Assembly: GCF_000317635.1 (NCBI RefSeq)
Contig: NC_019779.1
Span: 2,108,001-2,172,000 of the forward strand
Reading direction: 5' to 3'
Length of the DNA: 64,000 bases
Source: Halothece sp. PCC 7418
Lineage (GTDB): Bacteria; Cyanobacteriota; Cyanobacteriia; Cyanobacteriales; Rubidibacteraceae
Shown: piece after piece, positions 28,608 through 37,584 of the stretch
Numbering within the stretch: the stretch's first letter is position 1
Layout: every line of letters starts with the position of its first letter
Translations under genes and position numbers: made by a program
The notes under the pieces: model-generated
Told to the model about the DNA's origin: nothing
Database searches by the model: none
Seen by the model: the letters and a program-made list of their open reading frames with translations, nothing else

Positions 28608-29066
28608 ATGACACGCCCTCACTCACACCTTATTCAAGTTATTTTGGTAACGAGTACCTTGCTTTTCTCCATGGATGGACTTGATATAATCAGCAACCGC
28701 TTGTTTGATGGGAAGCGATTGCAAGTTAGTGCGATTGCTCAAGCCCAAAATTACAGTGAGGAAACGTTAGAAAATTATGCTAGGGCTGTCCTCGCGATCG
28801 AGCCGTTGCGTCAAGAGACATGGCAGGAGATCCAAAGGATCTTAAACTCACAAGAGATTCCCAGCATTGCTTGCAATAGTGCAGACAGCTATGAAGATTT
28901 GCCCTCAGAAGCGCGATCGCTGATTGTGGATTACTGTAACGAATCCAAAACGATTGTGGAACAAAACAACTTAACCGTTTCAGAATTTAATCAGATTACT
29001 GCTGATGTGCAATCGAATGACCAACTGAAACAGCAAGTCCAAGCCAAAATGCGAGAATTGCAATAA
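28608..29066 (+). CDS. DUF4168 secreted protein
   Basis: This 152-residue protein has an N-terminal hydrophobic segment consistent with export, and an Ala-rich region ending IAQAQNYSEETLENYARA. The rest matches the DUF4168 pattern of cyanobacterial and proteobacterial small secreted helical proteins (YSEETLENYARAVLAIEPLRQ). Two cysteines (IACNS and VDYCNES) could form a disulfide. The function is unknown. Confidence 0.75.
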   Translation: MTRPHSHLIQVILVTSTLLFSMDGLDIISNRLFDGKRLQVSAIAQAQNYSEETLENYARAVLAIEPLRQETWQEIQRILNSQEIPSIACNSADSYEDLPSEARSLIVDYCNESKTIVEQNNLTVSEFNQITADVQSNDQLKQQVQAKMRELQ

Positions 29067-29069
29067 AGG

Positions 29070-30020
29070 CTAAACAAAGGTTAACTCTCCCACCACCTCT
29101 AAGCGCTTAAATTCAGCAAGACTCATAAACTTTTCTGCTAAATTTTCGGACACACTGGGACTAATCCAACCCATCTGCATTAAAAGATGAATCGCTGTGG
29201 CATATTTGGCTCGTTTTGAGCCATCGAGGGCTTTAATTGCCAAGCCCATTCCTTCCCCAATCCGACCAATACACTGTACCCCTTCCGCGCCAGATTTACT
29301 GACTAATTCTCCATTACTGGCTTTCATCAATTCTGTATCAAATGAACCTTCTCCCGCAATCAGTTCAGGATAATGGGTCATCGCACGACTAATTCGTTCT
29401 AAATACAAGTCATCTCCAGAACACAGGTGAGCATATAAGGTCGCCATTTGGGAAAGCTGCATAAAGTAGGTGGGCGCACCACAATCATCCTGAACCCCGA
29501 TAAACTCTGCACCAGGCATCTGTAACAACTCACCGACGCTTCTGAGAATTAATTCTTGGATGGGACTGCGATGGCGGAGATACTGACTCAGGGGCCAGCC
29601 ATTTTGTTGGCAAGCAGCAAGCATTCCTGCGTGTTTTCCAGAACAGTTGTGTTCGAGAGGGCTGCGTTTTCCTTCAGGAATCGGACACCTTAAAGCAGTG
29701 GGTTCGATATCAGCACGCCAGAGAATATTAAAGACTTGTCGCGCTTGTTGTACGGTTCCTTGGTGGGAACTGCACATAATGGCAAGGTCTTTATCGGTAA
29801 GTTGAAATTGCTCAAATGCCCCACTCTTTACGGTTGGTAAGGCTTGAAAGGGTTTGAGAGAAGACCGAATAAAAGAAGCTGTTTCAGAATTACCAGCAAA
29901 GGATAAAATCCGCCCTCGATCGTCACAGACTAGGGCGTGAACTTGATGGAGAGATTCGACGATTCCTTCTCGCAGGAGATGAACTTCGACTTCTGGAGTG
30001 TGCGTCCGTTTTTTGCTCAT
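29070..30020 (-). CDS. L-asparaginase of the rhizobial-type II family
   Basis: This 316-residue protein belongs to the Asparaginase_II family (Rhizobium etli AnsA type), which is unrelated to the E. coli enzymes. Typical stretches are VEVHLLREGIVESLHQ, the serine-rich SSLKPFQALP, AIMCSSHQG, EHNCSGKHAGMLA, QDDCGAPTYF and KSGAEGVQC. It hydrolyses asparagine to aspartate and ammonia in the rhizobial member. It converges on the DUF4168 gene with a 3-bp gap and lies 15 bp after the CGLD27 gene. Confidence 0.88.
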   Translation of the reverse strand: MSKKRTHTPEVEVHLLREGIVESLHQVHALVCDDRGRILSFAGNSETASFIRSSLKPFQALPTVKSGAFEQFQLTDKDLAIMCSSHQGTVQQARQVFNILWRADIEPTALRCPIPEGKRSPLEHNCSGKHAGMLAACQQNGWPLSQYLRHRSPIQELILRSVGELLQMPGAEFIGVQDDCGAPTYFMQLSQMATLYAHLCSGDDLYLERISRAMTHYPELIAGEGSFDTELMKASNGELVSKSGAEGVQCIGRIGEGMGLAIKALDGSKRAKYATAIHLLMQMGWISPSVSENLAEKFMSLAEFKRLEVVGELTFV

Positions 30021-30035
30021 AAATGATTGATCAAT

Positions 30036-30551
30036 CTAGAAAAAAGAGGTAAGAAGTTGCCAGGCAGTCAAGTCGATCGCGCTGAGAGCAATCAAGAGTC
30101 CCACTGTCATCTGTAACCGTTGCAAGATGGGTTGAATCTGATAAGACACCACCAGTCGATCGCGCTCTAAAACTGCTTCTGGCTTTTCCCAAGTTTGTCC
30201 ATCGTACCAGCCCGACTCTTCATAAGGAATCTCCGCTTTATGCAGACGAGTGCGAATATAAGACCATCCTAAGTATAATCTCACAACTATAAACACGACT
30301 AATAAACTTGCTCCCAGTGCGCCACAGCAGAAAAACTCTAGAGGATGAGTCTGAATCGGAAAACTGGCTGCGGTGAGAGGTCCCGCCAACAGCCACCCCC
30401 AACCCCATGTCCAGAGCAGTTTGCGTAGATAAGCCCAGCGACCGAATGTCACCCAGCGAAAGGGCCAATCGGTTTTCAGTTGCTCATATTCATTCAGGGG
30501 GAGTTGTTCTGGGGGAACGGGACAAGGCTGAGACGAGGATAAATCTCTCAT
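30036..30551 (-). CDS. CGLD27-family membrane protein (DUF1230)
   Basis: CGLD27 is a conserved cyanobacterial and chloroplast protein. The 171-residue protein has the characteristic start CPVPPEQLPLNEYEQL, a membrane part with three hydrophobic stretches (about 45-62, 75-95 and 147-165) and the motif ESGWYDGQTWEKP. In plants and algae members are linked to photosynthesis or iron-limitation fitness; the biochemical role is unknown. It follows rsfS by 5 bp and is probably in the same operon. Confidence 0.86.
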   Translation of the reverse strand: MRDLSSSQPCPVPPEQLPLNEYEQLKTDWPFRWVTFGRWAYLRKLLWTWGWGWLLAGPLTAASFPIQTHPLEFFCCGALGASLLVVFIVVRLYLGWSYIRTRLHKAEIPYEESGWYDGQTWEKPEAVLERDRLVVSYQIQPILQRLQMTVGLLIALSAIDLTAWQLLTSFF

Positions 30552-30556
30552 GCCAC

Positions 30557-30976
30557 TTAACCTGCTTCTGCTTGTTGAACGGTTTCAAAATCAATGCGTT
30601 TGGCGTGTCCCCAAAAGGCTTCAATTCCATAAAACTCTCGCTCTTCTGGGAGTAAAATATGAGCAATTACATCGCCATAATCGAGTAAAATCCAGTTCCG
30701 TTCCTTTTGTCCTTCTGTGCGTACTGGGGCAGCATTAAATTGCTGTTCGACTGTATCTTGGATGGCATCAGAAATCGCTTTGACTTGAGTGCGAGAGTAT
30801 CCTGTACTGATCACGAAGTAATCGGCAAGGTAGGAGACATCCACCACTTCTAAAAGGACAATATCTCCAGCTTTCCGACTATCTGCAGCGTGCGCGATCG
30901 TCCAGGCCAGTGTTTCTGCAGCAGCCAAGGTGGGCGTGTTGGGGGACGTTGGATTAGAATTAGGCTGATGATTCAT
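30557..30976 (-). CDS. rsfS: ribosome silencing factor
   Basis: RsfS binds ribosomal protein uL14 and blocks 50S-30S joining when nutrients fall. The 139-residue protein carries the family core: ADYFVISTGYSRTQVKAIS, a charged R-TEGQKERNWILLDYGDVI segment and LLPEEREFYGIE. The first 20 residues (NSNPTSPNTPTL) are a disordered extension. It lies 106 bp after yqeK, a frequent partner of rsfS. Confidence 0.93.
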   Translation of the reverse strand: MNHQPNSNPTSPNTPTLAAAETLAWTIAHAADSRKAGDIVLLEVVDVSYLADYFVISTGYSRTQVKAISDAIQDTVEQQFNAAPVRTEGQKERNWILLDYGDVIAHILLPEEREFYGIEAFWGHAKRIDFETVQQAEAG

Positions 30977-31082
30977 GAAATACGTTTGAAGGTTTGCTTG
31001 CTGAGTCTGACAATATACTAAGTGAACTTACCCCTAAGATAGCGTGGATTCATTGAGATCGGGATTCAATGATAAACAGGGG

Positions 31083-31694
31083 TTAACATTTTTCGGCCTG
31101 CATTGCCCAGTTACGAGTGGCGACAGTTCGCGGATGGATGGGACGACCTTTTTTGATTAATTTTTTTATAGCAAGGTCACAGACTTGATAAACGCCACGA
31201 TAGAGATTTTCTTGGGTTGCTTCCCGCATTGCGTTCAGTTCGGGTGTATCGCCACGATTCGGTTCCAGTTTGTCCGCCACAAAGACAATACAACTGGTTG
31301 GTGACATTTCCGCGTTCCCCAAGGTATGCTGCGCGATCGCGCTTAAAATTTCTTCATCTTTTACGGCAAAGGTTTCTTTGGCTACAATCGCACTGACATC
31401 GGCGTGTAATAAATGAGGGCGAACGGCGCAAATGCTATCAATGGTCACTCCTTTTTCCTGGGCGATGGTTAACAATTTATCCGCAGCAAAGTATTTCGCC
31501 AAATCGTGCATTAACCCTGCTGTTTGTGCTTTTTCTTCATCCACTTCATGACACTGGGCTAACTCTTGTGACATTTGTTCAACCCCTAAAATATGCTGCA
31601 CCCGCGCCTTGGGAACATTGTGTTCTAACCATTGAATTACTGCTTCTCGATCAACAATCGAAATTTTGTTTGTTGTTCTTTGTTCTTTGTTCAT
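31083..31694 (-). CDS. yqeK: HD-domain Ap4A hydrolase-like protein YqeK
   Basis: YqeK proteins are HD phosphohydrolases that cleave diadenosine tetraphosphate. The metal ligands are seen in PKARVQHILGVEQMS, LMHDLAKYF (HD), HLLHADVSA and AQHTLGNAEMS. The length is 203 residues. Its N-terminus, about ten residues MNKEQRTTNK, is encoded by the adjoining heptamer repeat, and no other in-frame ATG, GTG or TTG lies upstream of the conserved part, so the repeat supplies the start codon. It is followed by rsfS. Confidence 0.88.
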   Translation of the reverse strand: MNKEQRTTNKISIVDREAVIQWLEHNVPKARVQHILGVEQMSQELAQCHEVDEEKAQTAGLMHDLAKYFAADKLLTIAQEKGVTIDSICAVRPHLLHADVSAIVAKETFAVKDEEILSAIAQHTLGNAEMSPTSCIVFVADKLEPNRGDTPELNAMREATQENLYRGVYQVCDLAIKKLIKKGRPIHPRTVATRNWAMQAEKC

Positions 31695-31712
31695 TGTTCT
31701 TTGTTCATTGGT
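31667..31712. repeat. degenerate heptamer array TTTGTTC / ATTGTTC
   Basis: About six heptamers, TTTGTTC and TTGTTCA variants, overlap the 5' end of yqeK. On the minus strand they read as the codons for the first residues of YqeK, including its ATG. Confidence 0.75.
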
Positions 31713-31736
31713 TTAAGGGCGAACAACCGTTTGTCC

Positions 31737-32156
31737 CTAGTGATCACTGTCTTTTTCCCAGTCGGGACAATGTTCATCTTCCCAACCATAGGGGTGCATC
31801 GCGCAAACAAAAAGGTTTTCCCCATAAATATAACCATGATAATGCCGACAGCCTTGACAGGCAGGATGGGTATTTTGATCAGGAGTTACTTTTGAGGTAA
31901 TGACAAACTCGTCCTCATCTTCTAATTCTTCAATAAACCAATCGAAATCCGAATCCCATAAAACCCAAAGTTCTTCCCACTCTTGCCAAAACTCTTCTAA
32001 TTCTTCGTGCAGTGTTGTTTCTACTTCTTGCACCGCTTCTTCCCAAGCTGAGGGAAATTCTGTGGTGAATTGTTCCAACTCCACAAAAAAGTTTTCGATT
32101 TCTTCGTTAACTGCATCGCAGAACGCAAAAAAGTCTTTTGTCCAATTATCCATCAT
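31737..32156 (-). CDS. acidic Trp/Glu-rich protein with C-terminal four-Cys motif
   Basis: I do not recognise a function. The 139-residue protein has a very acidic helical middle rich in Glu and Trp (EFWQEWEELWVLWDSDFDWF) and a C-terminal Cys set (ACQGCRHYHG, FVCAMHPYG, EHCPDW) that could bind a metal. Its start codon overlaps the stop of the upstream 408-residue protein gene by 4 bp, so the two are translationally coupled and probably work together. The gene ends 43 bp from the yqeK start. Similar small proteins occur in other cyanobacteria as far as I can judge. Confidence 0.7.
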   Translation of the reverse strand: MMDNWTKDFFAFCDAVNEEIENFFVELEQFTTEFPSAWEEAVQEVETTLHEELEEFWQEWEELWVLWDSDFDWFIEELEDEDEFVITSKVTPDQNTHPACQGCRHYHGYIYGENLFVCAMHPYGWEDEHCPDWEKDSDH

Positions 32157-33379
32157 GATTCAGTTTCATCGCTTCCAAGAATAACTAATTCGGGAATCAA
32201 TTCCCATTCCTCTAAAGGAGACATTTCTGTTTCTGGTTTTGACCACACATATTCTTTCGTTTCGGTCGATGTTGAAGGGTTTGGGGGATTGTCGGGAAGG
32301 TTGGGTAAGGTGGGGGGCGTTGTCTTTTTCTGTTTTCGGGCTGTTGATAGTTTTGGGGGGAATATCCCTGGCGATCGCGCGGACGTTTCCTGAGAGACTT
32401 GATCGGTACTAGAAGATAACGGGGATAAGGGGGCGGGGGGATGAGACACTGCTGCTTCGCTAATTGCGCCGATCAAAATGGGTTCTAGTTTTTCCCAGTT
32501 CGCACTGACGGTAAAGGGTTGACGGGCGAAGATCGGGTTTTCACTTTGAGGGGTTGCTGCGGAAAGAATGATTTCTCCTTCTAAAAGATAACTGTCACAA
32601 GGAGAGGAAACGGTGAGGGAGTAGCAGAAGGTTAAGGGGAAGGGTTGATCCCGCAGGCGAGGGGATAATTCAGCAACGGTTTCACCTGTTCTCGGGTCGC
32701 GCAGGGAAATTTGCAAACACAGTTGCGGATGAGGGGGATGTCGTTGGGTGGTAATTTCTCCAGACAGAATGATTGGTTTGGAGGTTTCTGTGAGGAGAAT
32801 TTCTTCGTCTAAATGGAGGGTGTAATCGTTGGGGGAAGATTGATCTTCTATTTCTAAGGAAGGGGTGAGGCTTGGGAAGAAATCATCCACAATGTCTTCT
32901 AACATCTGATCGGCATCTTCTAGTAAGCGCGATCGCAGTTCGCTCAAGTCTTCTTCTGGGGTTTCTGGGGTCTCTTCTGGCGGATCGGGGCGTTTGGCTA
33001 ACTTTCCTTTGCTTTGAGAGGGGAAATGAACCGCAGCTTGTTCGAGGTTGAGGGTGACTCGTAAGGATAAGGTGATTTCCCAATGGTCTCCCATCAGTTC
33101 TGAGAGAATATCTCCTCGACTGTGTAGATCCCACATCCCAGGGCTTAGTCCGATCTCAGGAACTAAAATCGCAAATCCTGTTTCATCGAGTTGACAAGAC
33201 TGTTGATAAATTTTTTCTCCATTGCGGAGACTAAGTTCAACTTCGATCCATTCTTTGGGGCGATGGGGCGCACGGGCTGCAATTTTGTACCGCCCATTGG
33301 GAAATTCTGGCTGAGGCGAGTTAACGCTCAACCAGTTTTCCGTACCGACTTTTTGCAGGAAAAATTCCCAGTTTTCCAT
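32153..33379 (-). CDS. conserved hypothetical protein with N-terminal beta domain and Pro-rich tail
   Basis: I cannot name this 408-residue protein. The first 110 residues are a beta-rich domain (WLSVNSPQPEFPNGRYKIAA, IEVELSLRNGEKIYQ), followed by an acidic linker, a second beta-rich domain (about 195-300, TETSKPIILSGEI), and a Pro/Ser/Thr-rich segment. There is no signal peptide or membrane helix. It lies 12 bp after hisS and overlaps the acidic Cys protein gene by 4 bp. Confidence 0.7.
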   Translation of the reverse strand: MENWEFFLQKVGTENWLSVNSPQPEFPNGRYKIAARAPHRPKEWIEVELSLRNGEKIYQQSCQLDETGFAILVPEIGLSPGMWDLHSRGDILSELMGDHWEITLSLRVTLNLEQAAVHFPSQSKGKLAKRPDPPEETPETPEEDLSELRSRLLEDADQMLEDIVDDFFPSLTPSLEIEDQSSPNDYTLHLDEEILLTETSKPIILSGEITTQRHPPHPQLCLQISLRDPRTGETVAELSPRLRDQPFPLTFCYSLTVSSPCDSYLLEGEIILSAATPQSENPIFARQPFTVSANWEKLEPILIGAISEAAVSHPPAPLSPLSSSTDQVSQETSARSPGIFPPKLSTARKQKKTTPPTLPNLPDNPPNPSTSTETKEYVWSKPETEMSPLEEWELIPELVILGSDETES

Positions 33380-33391
33380 GATCGTTTTCGG

Positions 33392-34675
33392 CTAGTTCCG
33401 ATTCTTGGCTTGCAAAATTTGCTGACGGAGTTCCTCGTTATTGGCAAGAAGTTCCTGCTGATTGATAACAGTTTGTTCTTGCGTTGCCATCCATTTTAAG
33501 TTAATTGTCCCTTCTTCAACCTCAGTATCGCCTAAAATTAAACAGGCGATCGCGCCGTTTCTGTCAGCCCGTTTAAATTGTTTTTTCAGTTGACTCCCAC
33601 TGAGGTCTAATTCGACACGCCAGCCTTGATGACGCAAGGTTTGAGCAATGGTTAAGGCTTTAGCGGGGGCGCGATCGCCGCGAGAGACAACATAAAAGTC
33701 TAATTCAGGATCGGGAACGGCTTTCAGTTCCTTCAACAGCAAAATCAACCGTTCCATTCCAATCGCCCAGCCCATCGCTGGGGTTTCATTTCCGCCGAGT
33801 TCAGCAATTAAGCCGTCATAGCGTCCACCGCCACAAACTGTGGCTTGTGCGCCTAAATCCGCCGATTGAATCTCAAATGCGGTATGGGTGTAATAATCTA
33901 AACCGCGCACTAAGTTCGAGTTGAGGGTGTAGTCAATGCCTAAATCGGTGAGTTGGGTTTGGACTTGCTCAAAGTGTTTCCGTGACTCGTCTCCAAGATG
34001 ATCGATCAGACGGGGGGCTGCTTGGAGAATGGCTTGGGTTTGTTCGTCTTTACTGTCGAGAATCCGCAGGGGGTTACGGGTGAGACGATCTTGAGAGTCT
34101 GCATCCAGTTTGTCTTTGTAGGGGGTTAAATATTCCACCAGTGCGTTGCGATACCGTTGGCGATCTTCGGTATTCCCGACGGAGTTGAGTTGTAAGCTGA
34201 GATGTTTTAAGCCGAGGGTTTCTAAAATATCTGTCGCCAGCGCGATCGTTTCTACATCCGCCACAGGAGAAGGAGAACCAATCAACTCTAGTCCAATCTG
34301 GTGAAATTGCCGTTGTCGTCCCGCTTGTGGGCGTTCATAACGAAACATGGGGCCTGCGTACCATAACCGTTGGATGCCTTGATTATGCAGTCCATGTTCA
34401 ATAAACGCACGAACGACACCTGCTGTTCCTTCGGGTCTGAGGGTACAGCTGCGATCGCCGCGATCGCGAAAGGTGTACATTTCTTTACTGACGACATCAG
34501 TGGCTTCTCCGATCCCGCGTTCAAATAACGCTGTTTGTTCAAAAATGGGCGCTCGAATCTCGGTATAAGCTGCCTTGGTTAGAATTTCCTTAGCAACGGT
34601 TTCCACTTCCTGCCAGTAACTGACTTCTTCTGGCAATATATCTCTCGTTCCGCGTAAAGCACTAATTTTTCCCAT
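33392..34675 (-). CDS. hisS: histidyl-tRNA synthetase
   Basis: HisRS charges tRNA-His. The 427-residue enzyme has class II motifs 1 to 3: the TRDILPEEV start, the motif 2 loop [18 protein letters not shown], the histidine-A motif [16 protein letters not shown] and [14 protein letters not shown], and motif 3 [11 protein letters not shown]. The C-terminal anticodon domain follows ([19 protein letters not shown]). Length is normal. It is preceded by a dense repeat tract. Confidence 0.96.
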   Translation of the reverse strand: MGKISALRGTRDILPEEVSYWQEVETVAKEILTKAAYTEIRAPIFEQTALFERGIGEATDVVSKEMYTFRDRGDRSCTLRPEGTAGVVRAFIEHGLHNQGIQRLWYAGPMFRYERPQAGRQRQFHQIGLELIGSPSPVADVETIALATDILETLGLKHLSLQLNSVGNTEDRQRYRNALVEYLTPYKDKLDADSQDRLTRNPLRILDSKDEQTQAILQAAPRLIDHLGDESRKHFEQVQTQLTDLGIDYTLNSNLVRGLDYYTHTAFEIQSADLGAQATVCGGGRYDGLIAELGGNETPAMGWAIGMERLILLLKELKAVPDPELDFYVVSRGDRAPAKALTIAQTLRHQGWRVELDLSGSQLKKQFKRADRNGAIACLILGDTEVEEGTINLKWMATQEQTVINQQELLANNEELRQQILQAKNRN

Positions 34676-34685
34676 ATTTTACTTG

Positions 34686-34803
34686 GTTCTTCGTTCTTGG
34701 TTATTCGTTATTCGTTATTCGTTCTGTGTTATTTGTTCATTAGTTATTCGTTGTTTGGTCACTGGTCACTGCTTACTGCTCACTGGTCACTGCTTACTGC
34801 TCA
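34686..34803. repeat. mixed heptamer tract TTATTCG / GGTCACT / TGCTCAC
   Basis: This tract between the hisS start and the neighbouring coiled-coil gene contains TTATTCG units, then alternating GGTCACT and CTTACTGCTCACT blocks. It differs in unit sequence from the TTTGTTC arrays elsewhere, so several unit types coexist. It slightly overlaps the end of the coiled-coil gene. Confidence 0.75.
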
Positions 34804-35282
34804 CCTGATTGGTTCAATAGGGGACGCGCTACCATAAAACCAATTCCAGAAAAGGTAAAAATAATCATGACAACCGCAGCAATTACAAACCAACCATTAA
34901 TTTCATCATTACCACTCTGGCTTTCTTGCTCTACAGGATAATGCACTTGTTCATGACTAAACCACTGTTCTTGAGTCGGGGGGTCAGAATAATTGTCTGT
35001 TGGCTGAACAGGCTTAGTTTTCTGCTGAGTGCGGGCTTTTTGATCGTAGTGATTTAAGGTATTTTCTAATCGCTGGACAGACTGCACCAATTTTTTGATT
35101 TCCAGTCGTAAGGTTTGATTTTCCTGATGCAGATCGTGATTATTTTCCTTTAAATCCTGTAATTGCTGTTGTGCCGATTGTAATTCCCCTGCCAGTTCCC
35201 GATATACAGACATGGGAACCGTGGGCGTATTTTTCTGAGGAGGCGGAGACGAAATCCCCTGAAAACGAGATTTTGAGGTCAT
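34794..35282 (-). CDS. coiled-coil protein with C-terminal membrane anchor
   Basis: No function is recognised. The 162-residue protein has a central heptad-rich coiled coil (about 30-90, ELQSAQQQLQDLKENNHDL) and one membrane helix near the C-terminus (WFVIAAVVMIIFTFSGIGFMV), so it is a tail-anchored cytoplasmic protein. A TTG at 35297 is in frame, but I prefer the ATG at 35282 with a GGAAA sequence upstream. It lies 4 bp after thiD, close to ftsZ, so a link to septum or membrane organisation is possible but unproven. Confidence 0.7.
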   Translation of the reverse strand: MTSKSRFQGISSPPPQKNTPTVPMSVYRELAGELQSAQQQLQDLKENNHDLHQENQTLRLEIKKLVQSVQRLENTLNHYDQKARTQQKTKPVQPTDNYSDPPTQEQWFSHEQVHYPVEQESQSGNDEINGWFVIAAVVMIIFTFSGIGFMVARPLLNQSGEQ

Positions 35283-35301
35283 GATTAAGATTTCCAACTA
35301 A

Positions 35302-36111
35302 CTATTGATTGTGACGTTGCAAGGGGAAAAAATGTCCTACAGGGCCACTGCCTGCTCCTAAGTCTAAAGCAGATTCTAAAGCAGTGGTAAGATATTCTTT
35401 AGCAATGTGTACTGCGGTTTTTAAGTCTTTCCCGAAAGCAATATGAGCCGCGATCGCTGCGGAAAGGGTGCAACCAGTGCCATGATTATTTTGAGTCTCA
35501 ACAGGTTGGGCTTGCAAAATGTCAAACGCTTCCCCATCAAACCAAACATCAGCCCCTCGCGCTTCTCCAGACATTGCTCCTCCTTTGACTAAAACAGATT
35601 TTGCGCCATTGCGAACAATAATTTCTGCTGCAGATTTCATTTCATCAAGGGTTTGAATGTTGTCCAACCCGCTCAACATTTGCGCTTCATAACGATTAGG
35701 GGTCACTAACGCAGCGAGGGGAATCAACTGTTTTAGGGCTTCTACCGCCGAATCATCCAATAACTGCGCGCCACTGCGAGACACCATCACGGGATCTAAA
35801 ACTAAGATGGATTGTAATTGATAGGTTTCAATCATGCGTCCCACCGCCTGAATAATCCCCGCATTGAGGAGCATTCCTGTTTTCACCCCTTGCACTCCAA
35901 TATCATCCACAACGGACTGAATTTGGGCGGTGACGGCTTCTGGTGCTAAGGGATCGACCCGTTGCACGCCTACGGTATTTTGAGCCGTGACACAGGTAAT
36001 AGCACTGGTGCCGTGGACTTGTTGAAAAGCGAAGGTTTTTAAATCGGCTTGGATTCCCGCCCCGCCTCCACTATCCGATCCCGCGATCGTTAAGGCTGTT
36101 GGATAGGTCAA
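35302..36111 (-). CDS. thiD: hydroxymethylpyrimidine/phosphomethylpyrimidine kinase
   Basis: ThiD phosphorylates HMP and HMP-P in thiamine biosynthesis. The 269-residue protein has the start TIAGSDSGGGAGIQADLKTF, the LDPVMVSRSGAQLL segment, TPNRYEA and the ATP-site motif NNHGTGCTLSAAIAA with the catalytic Cys. It is a normal full-length copy. It is 17 bp after ftsZ, so it is likely expressed with it. thiL lies 8 kb away. No TPP riboswitch is visible upstream. Confidence 0.95.
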   Translation of the reverse strand: MTYPTALTIAGSDSGGGAGIQADLKTFAFQQVHGTSAITCVTAQNTVGVQRVDPLAPEAVTAQIQSVVDDIGVQGVKTGMLLNAGIIQAVGRMIETYQLQSILVLDPVMVSRSGAQLLDDSAVEALKQLIPLAALVTPNRYEAQMLSGLDNIQTLDEMKSAAEIIVRNGAKSVLVKGGAMSGEARGADVWFDGEAFDILQAQPVETQNNHGTGCTLSAAIAAHIAFGKDLKTAVHIAKEYLTTALESALDLGAGSGPVGHFFPLQRHNQ

Positions 36112-36128
36112 TGCAAACTCTCCTTCAC

Positions 36129-37406
36129 TTAGCGACGACGACGGCGTTGTAAAAACTCAGGGATATCTAACCCTTTATTTTCCCCATCAGATTTCGTTTC
36201 TGGCTTGGTTTTTTGCGGTAAGGGAGAAGGATTTTTGGTTTGAGGGGTGGTTTTAGTTTCTTTTTTCTGTGTTTTCTTCGGCTCTTCCCCAGAAAAGCCC
36301 GTAGCAATCACGGTAATTCTAATTTCCCCTTCCATTTTTTCATCGTCAATCACCGCACCAAAAATAATATTGGCATTGGGATCGACGTTATCATAAATCG
36401 TTTCTGCTGCCGTATTCACTTCATGAAGCGTTAAATCGCTCCCGCCAGTAATATTAAAGACGACTCCTTTTGCTCCTTGAATGGAAGATTCCAGAAGGGG
36501 AGAAGAGATCGCCCCTGTCGCTGCTTCTGCTGCCCGAGATTTTCCAGAGGCTGTACCAATCCCCATCAATGCTGATCCCGCATCTGCCATCACCGCCCGA
36601 ACATCCGCAAAATCCACATTGACTAATCCAGGAATGGTAATAATATCCGAGATTCCTTGCACCCCTTGTCGGAGGATATCGTCAGCAACACGGAAAGCAT
36701 CTTGAACGGGGGTTTGTTCGTCAATTACGGAAAGTAATTTATTATTGGGAATAACAATCAGGGTATCAACGCGAGTTTGCAGGGCTGATGTCCCTTCTTC
36801 CGCTTGGCTCGTGCGACGACGACCCTCAAAGGTAAAGGGACGGGTCACAACGCCAACGGTCAAACAACCCATTTCTTTGGCGACTTCAGCAACAATGGGG
36901 GCTGCTCCTGTGCCAGTTCCTCCGCCCATGCCTGCGGTAATGAAGGCGAGATCCGTATTTTCTAGGGCACTGGAAATTTCATCGCGGGATTCTTCTGCTG
37001 CTTTTTGCCCAATGGAAGGATTTCCCCCAGCCCCTAAGCCTCGGGTCAACTTTTCGCCTACTTGCAGGCGGTTGGGCGCACTCGCTCGGGATAGAGCTTG
37101 GGCATCGGTATTAATTGCCCAGAATTCAACACCAGTGACATCACTAGCAATCATTCTGTTAACTGCATTACAACCAGCCCCCCCAACGCCAATTACTTTA
37201 ATTCTTGCCACATTTCCTGGCACGATATTGTCGCTCCTTGCTTCTGTTTTCGTGGATTTAGGATCATTGCTATGAGATGAGTTCAGTAGTTCATCTAAAT
37301 TCAAATCGTCATCAAAGGAATGATTATCATCACTAGACATATTCATAGAAAACCGATTTTGTTTGGGACTTTTCTGATCTTCAGTTATCATTGCTGAAGT
37401 GAACAA
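36129..37406 (-). CDS. ftsZ: cell division GTPase FtsZ
   Basis: FtsZ polymerises into the Z-ring at the division site. The 425-residue protein has an Asp/Ser-rich N-terminal extension of about 60 residues, typical of cyanobacteria, then [20 protein letters not shown], the tubulin-type GTP motif [12 protein letters not shown] and the T7 loop region. The linker is Lys/Thr/Pro-rich and the C-terminal peptide is [13 protein letters not shown], which binds partners. It is followed by thiD and preceded by ftsQ, 178 bp upstream on the same strand. Confidence 0.97.
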   Translation of the reverse strand: MFTSAMITEDQKSPKQNRFSMNMSSDDNHSFDDDLNLDELLNSSHSNDPKSTKTEARSDNIVPGNVARIKVIGVGGAGCNAVNRMIASDVTGVEFWAINTDAQALSRASAPNRLQVGEKLTRGLGAGGNPSIGQKAAEESRDEISSALENTDLAFITAGMGGGTGTGAAPIVAEVAKEMGCLTVGVVTRPFTFEGRRRTSQAEEGTSALQTRVDTLIVIPNNKLLSVIDEQTPVQDAFRVADDILRQGVQGISDIITIPGLVNVDFADVRAVMADAGSALMGIGTASGKSRAAEAATGAISSPLLESSIQGAKGVVFNITGGSDLTLHEVNTAAETIYDNVDPNANIIFGAVIDDEKMEGEIRITVIATGFSGEEPKKTQKKETKTTPQTKNPSPLPQKTKPETKSDGENKGLDIPEFLQRRRRR

Positions 37407-37584
37407 TTATAGAGAAACCTTGTTATAGCGGTCTTCTCATCTATATTTATAGAGATAAAAATAAAATGATTACCTTCTCCGAGGATTGCTATTAGCTTAG
37501 CTTAAATCTTGTCGGTAGTAACATTTTAAGAAATATTATAAGGTGAATTGCCACTGCTAGGATATACTTAGATTTTTTGAGGAG

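Noticed and set aside
35302-36111. TPP riboswitch for thiD or thiL
   Set aside because: No conserved TPP-aptamer sequence is seen upstream of either gene.
36481-37280. Plus-strand frame of 176 codons over ftsZ
   Set aside because: It is an antisense shadow of ftsZ with no features of its own.
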